DNA from: Rhodosporidiobolus odoratus
Taxonomy: Eukaryota; Basidiomycota; Microbotryomycetes; Sporidiobolales; Sporidiobolaceae
Length of the DNA stretch: 64,000 nt
Direction of reading: 5' to 3'
Assembly (NCBI GenBank): GCA_034387635.1
Contig: JAOANU010000001.1
Location: 992,001 to 1,056,000 of the forward strand
The notes beneath the pieces were generated by a model. It was not told the DNA's origin and searched no databases. It saw nothing but the letters and a program-made list of their open reading frames with translations. The position numbers were made by a program, and so were the translations under genes. This document shows positions 32,394 to 43,184 of this stretch, one piece after another; position 1 is the stretch's first letter, and each line of letters starts with the position of its first letter.

Positions 32394-35300
32394 ATGGTCA
32401 AGTCTTACTTGCGACATGGCCCGACCGAAGCCTTCGGTGTAATTGCCTCTGCCGGATCCAACACCGTCTGGGATGGTCGCAAGGCATACTGCCCAGCACT
32501 CGAGGATGTGCTCGTATGGGATGTCAAGAAGGGTGAACAGGTACGTCCTCGCCCATATAGCGTCTCTGCCCTTGCCGCCACTCCTTCGCGAGGGACGCAA
32601 CCCTTCCCGCCCATTCGACCTATTCTCCTTTGAAGGCCTTCTCGTCGCGCTTGCTTCCTGGTAGTGTCGAGCATGCTGACACCATTCTTTGTACAGGTCG
32701 CCATGTGGCACGAGACCAACCTACGAGCCCTCGTTACTTGCATCTCCCGCTCTCCCGTTTCCTGGGAAACCTTCGCCGTGGGCTACGCCGATGGCAGCAT
32801 CCGCATATGGTCCTCCGTCGATCAGACCGTCGTCGTCACCTTCAACGGCCATAAGTCGGCGGTCAGTGCCTTGGCATGGGATGTTGACGGCGCCAGGCTC
32901 GCAAGCGGGAGTAAGGACACGGACGTAATTGTCTGGGATGTTGTGGGCGAGGTTGGGCTGTTCAGGTTGAGGGGGCACAGGGATCAGATCACGGGACTCG
33001 TCTTCCTCTCGGCGAAGGACGCGGTTGCTGCCGAAGTCAGTACCGAAGCCGGGTCTTCGTCCACTCCTCTCGCTTCTTCCGCCACCGACTCCGCTACTTC
33101 GCTACGACCTGGAACCCACCTTCTCACCTCTTCGAAAGACACCTTCCTTAAGCTCTTCGACCTTTCCTCGCAACACTGCATCGAGACGGTTGTGGGTCAC
33201 CGAGGCGAGGCGTGGTCGTTCGCTTATGACAAGGAGAGCGGCGTGCTCGTCTCTGGCGGTGGCGAAGGCGAAGTCAAGTGCTGGAAAATGGACCAGGAAG
33301 TGTTGCGTCGGGGAGTACTGGCAGATGAGCAGGAAGAACAGGCCAAGGAGGCTAGCATCAAGGCCAAGAAGCTCCGTCGCGCTATCACGCCTCTCGCACC
33401 CCTCAACCTACCCAATACCTCGCACACCCATAATATCACCCAGATTACCCTCCATCCCTCTCTGCCCGTCATTGCGATTCACAGTGGCGAGCGCGCGATC
33501 GATGTTTTCCGGTTACGAACAGAGGAGGAGCTGAGGAAAAAACTGGCGAGGCGAAGACGGAGGGAGAGGGAGAAGGCTTCGGGGAAGAAGGAGAAGAAGG
33601 GAAAGGGGAAGGAGAAGGCTGTGGACGAGGAGGAAGGGGAGGAAGCGAGCGGCGAGGTGGAATGGCGGGACAGGCTGGCGCTCTGGACTACGATCAGGAC
33701 CACTGGAAAGGTCCGGAGCTTCTCGTTCGCGCCGGAGACCCTCAAGAGTCGCGGCGAAGTACAGGTGCGGAGCTTCAGCTTATGTCCTCCGCGGTTGAGC
33801 TGAAGCTTGTCTGCGCTATAGATCCTCGCCGCCCTTTCCACCAATGCTCTCGAAGTGTTCACTCTCCCTCCTGCCGCCTCTTCGAAACAAGCCGCCCTGG
33901 AACCCGAAAAACTCATCGCCCTCGACCTGCCCGGCCATCGCTCCGACGTACGCTGCCTCGCCGTATCTTCCGACGATCAGCTCATTGCCTCTGCGAGTCA
34001 TGGAAGCTTGAAGCTATGGAACATCAAGACGACGAGATGCGTCAGGACGATGGATTGCGGCTACGCGATTTGTTGCTCGTTCTTGCCGGGAGATCGGCAT
34101 GTGCGTCTCCGCTTCCAGATTTTTCTTTTACGAAGACCAAGACTGACGCTGCCCCATATGCAGATTGTCGTCGGAACCAAAGCCGGCACCCTCCTCCTTT
34201 ACGATCTCTCCTCCTCATCCCTCCTCGAAACCTTCCAAGCCCACACCGGTCCCCTATGGTCTCTCCACGTCCGCCCCGACGGTCGCGGGCTCGTTACCGG
34301 TTCCGCCGACAAGGACGTCAAGTTTTGGGATTTCGAGGCGCGAGAGGTTCCCGCCGAAAACGAGGGCGCCCCGCCGGTCAAGGTTCTCACCCTGGCGCAT
34401 GTCAAGACGCTCAAGATGACGGATGATGTGCTTGCGATCAAGTACTCACCGGATGGGAAGCTACTCGCGGTTAGTCTGCTGGACTCGACCGTCAAGGTGT
34501 TCTACTCCGACACGCTCAAGTTCTTCCTGTCGCTTTACGGCCACAAGGTACGTCTCTTTCGGTAAGTTTCCTTTATTATCTTCATCATTGACACCTTTCT
34601 GCCTGATTCGCTGCACAGCTCCCGGTCCTTTCCCTCGACATCTCGTCCGACTCGAAGCTCATCGTCACCTGCAGTGCCGACAAGAACATCAAGATCTGGG
34701 GTCTCGACTTTGGTGACTGCCACCGCTCTCTCTTTGCGCACGAGGAAAGTGTCATGCAAGTTGCGTTTGAACGAGGAAGTCACTTGTTCTGGAGTGTGGG
34801 GAAGGATAAGATGGTCAAGTATTGGGATGGCGACAAGGTGCGTCTCTGCCCCTTGATTCTTCCTACATGCACAGCTCACCTAAATCGTCTTGCGTATAGT
34901 TTGAGTGCATTCAGAAGCTCGCTGGCCACTCGGGTGAGGTTTGGGCTCTGGCGGTTAGCCAGAAGTCCAACTTTGTGGTCACCGGTTCTCACGACAAGTC
35001 GATCAGGATCTGGGAGAAGACGGAGGAGCCAGTACGTCTATAGCTGTGCCGCTCGCTCACTGTTTGCGCTGACAGGATCTCCTACTTTACAGCTCTTCCT
35101 GGAGGAAGAACGCGAAAAAGAGCTTGAAGAGATGTACGCCAACGCCTCAAACGGCCGCGGTGACCGAGACGAGCTTCGAGTCCTCCCCTCGGGTGAAGAA
35201 GTGCCCCAAGCCGAAGCGACCGAAGTGAGCAAGTCGACGACCGAAACTCTCATGGCCGGTGAACGGATCCTCGAAGCGCTCGAAATCGCCGAAGCCGACA

Positions 35301-36061
35301 AGGCGGCCTTTGCTGCGTATGAGGAACAGGTTCGCGCTGGAGGTGTGGGAGTTCCGCACCCGTCGAGGAATGCTGTGTTTAGTATGTATGGGAATTGCGG
35401 AGCCGAGGAGTATGTCCTCAAGATTGTTAGGAAGGTGCCGGCGGCCCAACTGCAGGATGCGTTGTTAGTGTTGCCGTTCAGCAAGGTCACTCAGCTGATC
35501 GAGTGCATCGACGTATGGGCGCATCGGGTACGTGTTGTCCATGCTCTTTCCGTTCCGCTCGTTCTGGTCACCAGGCTGACTTTTTCCACAACCACCGATC
35601 TTGTCTCTCTAACGCAGGGATGGCAACTCTCCCTCACCTCTCGCGTCCTCTTCTTCCTCCTCCGAACGCATCACTCGCAAATTGTTGCGACGAGGGCTTT
35701 GAGGCCGACCATGGTTGCGTTGAAGGGGCACTTGCGAGACGCCTTGAAGAAGCAGAAGGTACGTTCTCTCACTTCTCGCTCCGAGTTCTCGGTTAGAGGG
35801 ACCGGCCACACCGATATCGATGACTATCAGCGTGCCATGGCCCGTTGCTGTCGATGCTCACCGCCATCCCCGTTTCACTGTCAACAGACTACTCTCGGCT
35901 ACAACCTCGCCGCTCTCAAATATCTTCAACGTCAACACGACGCGAACCGAGTCGCCGAGTTTTATGAGCAAGACGCGACGGGCATGGCGAGCGAGGAGGA
36001 GGTCAGGAACAAAATTGAGGAGGGGGCTAAGAAGAGAAAGAGGGCGACTATGCGCACTTAG
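32394..36061 (+). CDS. UTP12: U3 snoRNP protein UTP12/DIP2 (WDR3)
   Basis: WD-repeat subunit of the UTP-B complex of the small-subunit processome, required for 18S rRNA maturation in the nucleolus. Nine exons: 32394-32540, 32697-33764, 33822-34100, 34164-34547, 34619-34837, 34900-35031, 35093-35527, 35618-35758 and 35888-36061; 2979 nt, 992 aa (yeast 943). It opens with [19 protein letters not shown]. Tandem propellers carry GH...WD repeats, e.g. [55 protein letters not shown] and [14 protein letters not shown]. The Utp12 domain at the end has [35 protein letters not shown] and [19 protein letters not shown] Lys/Glu-rich insert (33520-33650) interrupts the first propeller. Confidence 0.95.
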
Positions 36062-36349
36062 AACGAGGGGAGCAAGTAGTTGAAAGCATTCGTAGAGTTG
36101 CGTGCGATACCTCTGTCAAGGGAGAGCATCGACATCATGGATGTAACGAGGTAAGGAAAGGATAGTTGAGCAGAAAAATTATGGGCAAGTGCGAGTCGCC
36201 AGATAAAGTGCATTGAGGGTACTTTGTTGCAGCATGCACTTCAATTCGGAGCTGGGCGGCCCAGTCGCACTCACAAGCCCCTTCTTTCGCCCGTTCTCCG
36301 CATCAAGCATCCTTCATCTCATGGCATCGCGCCCCTCCCGCAAGCTATC
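36062..36349. other. Convergent 3' regions of UTP12 and CSN7
   Basis: 288 nt between convergent stop codons. No frame or structure of interest. Confidence 0.4.
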
Positions 36350-37961
36350 TCAGATATTCCTCCCCCTCTTCCTCGGGACATTCCTCCCGCCTCCCCCTTC
36401 TCCCTGGCCACCTCTTACCCCACCCCCGCCTCCAGTCCCGCTTGCGCTCCCGCTCCCAACGCCCGAACCTACAGCAAGGGAGGAGGGGGACGGCAGATCA
36501 AGATCCATCCCTTCCCCTCCCCCACTAGCACCACTACTGCCGCTACCTCCAACCCCGGCCATCCCCCCTGCTCCAAGAGCATTGACGGCCTTTCCTGCCA
36601 TATCCCCAATCTTGTCCTTCCACCCTCCCTTGCCTCCTGCTCCTGCTCCTCCTCCTCCTCCTCCTCCTCCCACCTTGTCCTTATCCGACTTCTGTACCTC
36701 CTCGATCGTCTTGTTCACAGCCGTCTCATGCGCAGATTGAATCGAGAGAGTGTTGAGTTGGGCGGCGCGAAGGGTTGTGATGTGTTGATCTAGCGAGGAG
36801 AGGAGGGTCGAGAGTCGTGCGGCAAAGGAGGTGAGAGAGGCGGTCAAGTCCGATACGGAGAGGGCGGCGGTGGCAGTTGAGGCAGAGGAGGTAGGGGGCG
36901 CGTCGAGTTGCATGCTCTCGTTCTCGGTTTCCGTCTCTCCTCCGCCTGTAGCTACAGGAGCGGTAAGAGCAGGAGTAGTAGGGGTTGGGAAAGGGCGAAC
37001 ATCACGCCCGGTCGCGCTTAGGACTTCGAGGAGTTCGGCTTTTTGGTCCAATCTGCCGGTGAGGACGGCGGAGTAGAAAGCGGAGATGAGGAGGTCTTCC
37101 AGAGTCGGAATGTCAGGTAGGGAGAGGGTGTGCAAGAGGGTCGAGTAGGGGATGCTCTGCCATTGAGGACGTGGGTAACATAGTCGGGAGTCAGGACAAT
37201 TGCTGAGGAGGCGAAAGCAGTGGAAGAAAACGACGGTACCCTGCTTTGCGTGGCGAGACTGAGGATGGTGAGCTGCTTGAGCTTGGTCTCTTGCTCGGAC
37301 GTGAGGGTCGGGTAGTCGTCGCGCTTGGCTGCGGGCGGAAGAATGTCAGGCAGCCGTACAAGCAAACGGGGGAAAAAAAAAAGGAAAAGAAGAACGCACC
37401 GACATAGTCTTGCCAAGTTCCGTACGCAAACAGCTCGAGCAACCTGTACTGAGCTTGGTGCTGTTCGCTCTTCTCAAGCTGCGAAAGAGGCGACATGAGC
37501 GATCAACGGGCGAGCGGGGAATAGACAAATAGGGCGCACATCCTTTATGCTGGACTGTTGGAGCAATTCCGAGAAGACGTAGACACCTTGGGCGCTGACA
37601 GCCTGCGAGACGAGAGCAGCTGCTCCGGATCCACGAGCAGACTTGGCGAGCAGGACGAAGGGCTGGAGGGAAAGAGAGAAGGGTCAGTGGGAGGTCAAAG
37701 TAGAGAGAGAGGAGGGGGATGAGGAGGAGAAGGCGGCAGGGCAAGCTAGCCGTCCGGGCTGGCGGACAGCTTGAGAGCTTGTATAGCACCCTGTCTAGCG
37801 CCCTCGTCGTCGTCTGACTCGCTGCTCACCTCTAGTCTTGGGTTTATGGCGAAGGATGGACCGGTTAAAGTCGAGGCGAGAGGTTTCTTAATGTCGGTAG
37901 GGGGCGCGACGCGTTCACCGATGGTAGTGTAGGCGGCAAAGTCATCTTGTATCTCGGCCAT
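36350..37961 (-). CDS. CSN7: COP9 signalosome subunit 7
   Basis: PCI-domain scaffold subunit of the COP9 signalosome, which removes Nedd8 from cullin-RING ligases. Exons: 37961-37830, 37662-37540, 37478-37400, 37328-37240 and 37156-36350; 1230 nt, 409 aa. Family blocks in order: FVLLAKSARGSGAAALVSQA, GVYVFSELLQQSSIK, YRLLELFAYGTWQDY, LTSEQETKLKQLTILSLA, SIPYSTLLHTLSLPDIPTLE and DLLISAFYSAVLTGRLDQK. A helical segment (ASLTSFAARLSTLLSSLDQ) is where the C-terminal helix bundle sits. The protein ends in an unusually long Gly/Ser-rich tail with basic PRKRGRN. Exon 1 ends at a GTGAGC donor that joins NPRLE to PFVLLAK in phase. It is divergent from PPM1. Confidence 0.9.
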
Positions 37962-38222
37962 GGTTGCTCAGCTTGTATTCGACGTGTGAGGAGGAGATAG
38001 AGGAAGAAGCTCCACTTTGTAATTCTACCACCGCTTCCTTCGCGCTCGACTGCTTTGTAGATATCCGTACTCACAGACAGTAGTCTCCAAGAGTCTCGCC
38101 ATATCCGTGCCCCGTGCCCCTTCTTCGAGGTCCTCCATCGCCGTCCGCCAGTTTCATTTCTGGCCGTTCAAGCATCGCCAAATACGCAACTAAGCTCGCG
38201 TACGGATCCAATCTAAGCTGCC
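37962..38222. promoter_or_regulatory. Shared promoter of C SN7 and PPM1
   Basis: 261 nt between the divergent start codons of CSN7 (37961) and PPM1 (38223). Positional call; no motif asserted. Confidence 0.4.
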
Positions 38223-39828
38223 ATGAACCCAAGCTACTGGCAGAGTAGACTGAACCCCCTTTCGCTCCACACAGACGCCAATCTTGACTCGTCTACATTC
38301 TTTTCCTTCCTCAAATCCTTCCCCATTCCAATCTCACCTCGCTCAATGTTCCCACCCCGCTTCTCCTCTTCACTGCCCGGTCCACCTTCCTCCTCCTCCG
38401 CCGACACCGCCGTCCGCTCAACCGACCTAGACGCCCTCCTCTCCCGCGTATCGGCCTCCCAATCCGGCTACTTTTCCGACCCCTTCTCACCACTTTTCCT
38501 CCCGCCCGCTCAACGTCGAAATCCAGACAAACGACCGCCGCTGATCAATATTGGAACGCATGCTAGAGCCTGGGCGGTGGATCGGTTGGTAGAGCAGTTT
38601 CTCGTCAACACCGGAGGCGGAGAGGGACAAGTGCAGGTTCTTAGTATGGGAGCGGGAACGGACACGAGGTTCTGGAGGTTGAGGAGGAGATGGGAAGAGG
38701 AGAAAGAGAACTTGGGAAAGTGGAGGTGTAGGAGGTGGGTTGAGGTGGATTTTGCAGAGGCGACCGCGAGTAAAGCCAGGGTGGTCAGTTCCAAGGCCGA
38801 ACTCAAGGGAATGCTTGGGGAAGGGGTAAAAATTGGTGAGCCCTCTCTGCTGCGTGATGCACGTTCGCGATTTACCGTGCGCTCACGCTATCTCTGTGTC
38901 CTGTTCTCCTCGACCTTGTTTTCCCTGAGCAGAATTAGGCGGTCAAGGCCTCTCTGCCTCCCTCTATGCCCTCCTACCGGGCGACCTCCGCGCCCTCCCC
39001 TCCCTCTCCCAGACCCTCCTCTCTCCACCCCCCTCCTCCCCCTCCGCAGACCCGATTCTCGACCCAACCCTCCCAACCCTCCTCCTCCTCGAATGCGTCC
39101 TCGTCTACCTCGAACCGGGCGATGCAGAGGCAGTCTTGAGGTGGTTCGCGGAGACGTTCTCAGGGTCCAATCCCAGGGACGGAAGTCGCGGAGGGGCAGT
39201 CGTGTGTTACGATCCCTTTGGGTTGGAGGATAGCTTTGGTCAGGTCATGAAACGGAATTTGGCGGTACATTCTTCCTTCTTTTTCTTTGCAGACTGCTTT
39301 TCTTCCCCTATCTCTTCTTCTTGCCGTCAAGTCTGAAAGTGCGAGGTCCCCTGTGTATGCTGACCGAACATCACGACCCCTCACTTCCCGTATACAGGCA
39401 AGGAACCTCTCTCTGCCCTCCGCATCTTCAACTCCAACCCTCGCTTCACTCGTCGAGCGACTCGGAGCTTGTGGGATAAAAGGTGAATGTGGGAGTTTGA
39501 GCGTCAAGGAGATCAAGGAAGAAGTGATTCCTAGAGGAGAACGGGATCGGTGCGTTCTTTTCTCGCTCTTTTCCTTCTGCTGCCTCTCCGCGCCGTGCCG
39601 TGCTATTGCACATCAGATGTGCGTGCTCTCGCGTGTCAGAAGCGAATAGCCGTAATCTCGCGTGACCAGGAGATTCTGACGGTAATTCGTTCTCATCTGT
39701 GCAGAGTCGCCCGAATTGAGCAAATCGACGAAGTAGAAGAGCTCAACCTCGTTCTCGAACATTACGCGGTGACGTGGGGCAACCTGACCAGCGGTGTAGT
39801 GGGAGGAATCGGGTTGCAAAAGGAGTAA
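38223..39828 (+). CDS. PPM1: Leucine carboxyl methyltransferase (PP2A)
   Basis: SAM-dependent enzyme that methylates the C-terminal leucine carboxylate of the PP2A catalytic subunit, controlling holoenzyme assembly. Exons 38223-38835, 38933-39264, 39398-39549 and 39705-39828; 1221 nt, 406 aa. Motifs: STDLDALLSRVSASQSGYFSD then DPFSPLF at the start of the domain, INIGTHARAWAVDRLVEQFL, the SAM loop LSMGAGTDTRFWRL, RWVEVDFAEATASKAR, LLLLECVLVYLEP (motif with the conserved Glu) and YDPFGLEDSFGQVMKRNL. The end IDEVEELNLVLEHYAVTW is the family C-terminus. The N-terminus carries about 60 extra Ser/Pro-rich residues. The ATG at 38223 is the first in frame; later Met 38346 is possible. It converges on PAC2. 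Confidence 0.93.
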
Positions 39829-40050
39829 ACGGAGCGAGAGCAGAGAGCCAGTCAGGCAGAGCAGAGAAAGAGAGAGAGATGCGGTGCCAAGCGAGAAGTG
39901 CTGGTGCACGGAGGGCGAGCAAAGCAGAGCCGGGGGGCGATTCTCCGTTTCCTCCTCCGAGGACGACTGGTACGCAGAGCAGTCGGAAGAGACCAAGTTG
40001 CACTGCTTCGTTGCTGTCCTGATTTTGACACTGTTGACTCCTACTCAAGT

Positions 40051-41262
40051 TCAGCCATACATCTCTGCTCCAACCTCCCTCCCCAACTCGATTCCCATCA
40101 ACCCCCTCTCCCAACTCTTCGGAGTCTTCCACTCCCTCCTCTTCCTCCTCGTCCCCTCTTCCTCCCCAACTTCCGCTCCGCTGTCCAGATTCATCTCTCC
40201 GACTTTCTCCTCAACCCCTTCCACTCCTCCTCCTCCTCCCGAAGCCGAAGGAAGACCCAGAACCTCACTCAAAACCTCCGCCAAAAGGAACGCTCCTTCA
40301 GACGCGTCGCCTTCGGCAGTGTAGATCGTCAGCGCGGCGATGTGAGGTGCTCTCTCACTTTCGCTGGACGACGGGGAGAAGGTTTCGAGTAGTTTGCGGG
40401 TCAGACCGGAGTGGGGGAAGAGGGGGAGACGGGATGTGGATGTGGCAGAAGAGGAGGAAGAGGAGACGTAGGGGGGGATCAGACAAGTGAGGCGAGTGAG
40501 GACCGGGGTTGAAGAGGCGGAAGAGGAAGAGGTGGGGAGGTAATGGCGTAAGGGCGTTGAGCTGTGAAGACCCGTAGCACAGAATCAGCTCTGACTTGCG
40601 CCGGAGGGTTTCAATCACACAGTGTAGCAACAGCTACCATACGGGGCAAACCCCCGAGGAAAAGAAAGAGCATCAACGAAGACGTACCTCAACAACGCCT
40701 CGTCCCCCCGCAAACCCGCATCCACCCCAGCCACAACCAGCACAGTCTCGAACCCAGCTTCCTGAGTCCAGTGCTTGATCGCCTCGAGGTGATGCGGTCT
40801 CCTCGCCCGAATAACGGGAGAGCGGGGGAATACGAGGGTGAGGTTCAGAGTGGTATGCTGATACACTGCACACCGCACAACGTTCCGTTGTCAGCCATGG
40901 GTTTCGGAGAGCATGCGAGAGGGGATCGGGCATACCTTCTACGCCAAATGCGAATCCTTCGGGAACCGCTTGCGACGACGACGAAGACGTCGAGGGTAGC
41001 GAATCTTTGCCGCCTACAGCTGGGACAAAGTCTTGCAGCCCGACATACCCAACAAGGTCCCAGTCACTGTTCCAGAGTACCAAGTCTGCTGCCAATTGGG
41101 CGAGAGAGGCGAGGGAGGGTTGAGGCTTTCGGAGTGGGAGGAGGGGAGATGAGGTTAGCCAGTGAGGCAGCGCGAGAAGCTGACAGAGCGTACGTAGATC
41201 AGTGTAGACCCTTGGAATGTCGGTGTAGCGACGCCAGGGTGGGGGATCAAGTACGACGACAT
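40051..41262 (-). CDS. ADD66: Proteasome assembly chaperone 2
   Basis: PAC2/PSMG2 (yeast Add66/Pba2) pairs with PAC1 to chaperone assembly of the 20S alpha ring. Exons: 41262-41194, 41125-40936, 40865-40688 and 40561-40051; 948 nt, 315 aa. The N-terminus MSSYLIPHPGVATPTFQGST leads to LIY, the intron, then PQPSLASLAQLAADLVLW, matching the family 'STLI.PS.S.GNV.QLA.DLL' pattern. GYVGLQDFVPAVGG follows, then VYQHTTLNLTLVFPRSPVI and HWTQEAGFETVLVVAGVDA. The C-terminal half keeps STPLRHYL, LIPPYVSSS, SGLTRKLLE, ALTIYTAEGD and WKTPKSWERGLMG, as in PAC2 proteins. A Gly-rich acidic insert lies before the last motif. The short first exon is what fixes the start. Confidence 0.9.
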
Positions 41263-41453
41263 CGGCGGTGGTCGGGAGGAGGGAGAGAAGGAGCATTCCC
41301 AAACTGTCGATCACTTCGCCAGCGGCTCAAGGTAGTCTCACACTGCCACATGCTCGCGGAGCTAGAACAGGCAGACGGGTCCGCGACAAACAATTACAAC
41401 AACCCTGATTGTACATCCTCGTGCGCCTTTGATTCCTCCTCACTGGGAACCGC

Positions 41454-42048
41454 CTAGATGGGAGAGCCCTGCGAGTAGCACTGCGCCGCACACTTGACTG
41501 GGTACTTGACGTTGCACTGAAAAGTATCCATTGTCAGTACCGATGCGGGAACGACATGGGCGGAAAGCGAGAGCAAAAGAAGAGGGAGAAAAGTCGAGAA
41601 AACGTGACGTGCGCGGCAACGATGACGAGGGAAGGCTGACGGTCAAGGATAGAGCGCGTACCTCTGCCTCGTTCTTTTTCGTGTGGCACTGTCCACAGCT
41701 CAAACCTCCTTTATGACAAAAGCGCTGCTTTCCGATCTGCAAAAAAAAACATGTTCGTGAGCGCTCGTTGGCCAGTTTGTATGCCAGACAGCCACGTACA
41801 TCGCCAACGATTTCCTCCCCATCGTCGCCCTTCTTGATGCAAAGCACCTTCAAGTCCGGGCACTTGTCATCGTCGCCCGACTCGAAGGAATTCTGCTTGA
41901 TGTTGGCCCCCGCGTCGACGCCGCTGTTCTGAGTCTGGAAGCGCAAGAGATCGACAGCGTTGTCGTTGGCGACCTGGTCGGATTGGATTGAGGCGGCGGC
42001 GACGAAGGGGGCGGCGAGGGCGAGGAGGGCAAAGAGGGAGACGCGCAT
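41454..42048 (-). CDS. Small secreted cysteine-rich protein
   Basis: 128-residue protein from exons 42048-41800, 41736-41662 and 41516-41454 (387 nt, in phase). A classic signal peptide opens it: MRVSLFALLALAAPFVAAA, with cleavage expected after the Ala-rich end. The mature part has eight cysteines: KCPDLKVLC in exon 1, FCHKGGLSCGQC in exon 2, and CNVKYPVKC and AAQC in exon 3. Even numbers and spacing suggest four disulfides. Such proteins in fungi include cell-wall and host-interaction (effector-like) proteins, but I do not recognise the family and assign no function. Its ATG faces the KH-protein gene across a 1.1-kb divergent region. Confidence 0.75.
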
Positions 42049-43184
42049 GGTGATGCTTGTTTGGTAGACGGTGAAGGAGGTGCGAGCTGTGAACTTGGGG
42101 TTGAGTAGCAAGAAGGGCGAGAGTTGGGTGAGAGATCCGAGAGTTGGTTGCTTGAAGTGGTACTGGTCAGGTGGAGAAAGTGGGGGTTCCCGACGAGGTC
42201 AGGTTACGAGGTGAATACCGTCTTGGGTATTCGGCTACCTAATCGCGGTGTTGCTGAGAGCGTCAGGGCTGTTGACATCACCGGGACAGGGGGAGACATC
42301 CAAGGTCGGCTTGATGAAGATGACGAGGGTCGGAACGAGGTCGGTCATCATGGACTGAACAAGTTGCTGGCATTTAGGCTACAGCAGCAGCAGGGTATCC
42401 ACGGCGACCGAACAGAGTGTGAAACTGTGCCTCGAATCGAGACGCGGTGAAGGTCGAGAGAGCGAGGAAGGCGTGCTCAACAAGGCGTGCAGCGGCTCGT
42501 TCAGGAATGGGAGCGATGGCCAGATGCGATAGCGAGCGCGCACTTTGGCCTGTTGCAAAGGTTAGCGGAGAAGAGCTACGACTGGCGAGTTTCGCTCAGC
42601 GTTCGAATCCGTTCTCCCGATCTCTGTCGACTCTCGAGCACAACCACCAATTACACCTGCTTGACTCTGTGTGCAGTCTGATACCCTACTCTACTACTAC
42701 CCCATTCATCCTCTACATTCCCCATTCCCCTTCCTCCCTGGAATCGCATTCATTGACTTCCCCTCGCTCGCGACCACCCCTCTCAACCCGAACACCTCGA
42801 CTAGACCAGCTGAGCAGTGCCAACCAGGTCTAGCGGTGCGTTACTCGACTGCAGCCCGCGCTCATCCTGTGCACACGCTCATCCACGCCCGACCTGCAGC
42901 TCTAGTCCATCTGGCCGTCCCGATTTCGACCCTTTCGAAATTCCCCGACCGGCGTCACTCTTCACCTCGACCTCGTACAACTGACTACCACGCCTATCTT
43001 TATTCCCACACGCCCTCACGAACCTCACCCTCACCTCAAACCGGCAGCAGCACTGCCCGCGCCCTTGACTCGCAACTTGCGAAACCCTCTCGTACTTTCT
43101 CTCTCGCCAAAGAAGCATACCCCCACCCTAATCCATCCCCCCGCTCCTCCCCTTGTCACTCTACTCTAGAAGCAAACTTTCGAA
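42049..43184. promoter_or_regulatory. Long divergent upstream region
   Basis: 1.14 kb between the start codons of the secreted protein and the KH protein. The right third is C/T-rich on the plus strand (42660-43180), typical of a fungal promoter and 5' UTR. Frames up to 325 codons cross it but overlap the KH gene in another frame. No gene is supported. Confidence 0.4.

Noticed and set aside
36213..36793. Two overlapping plus-strand Pro/Ser-rich frames
   Set aside because: Antisense of the Gly/Ser-rich CSN7 tail.
42595..42625. TTCGAATCC resembling a tRNA T-loop
   Set aside because: The flanking bases do not form the T-stem, and no acceptor or anticodon arm could be placed.
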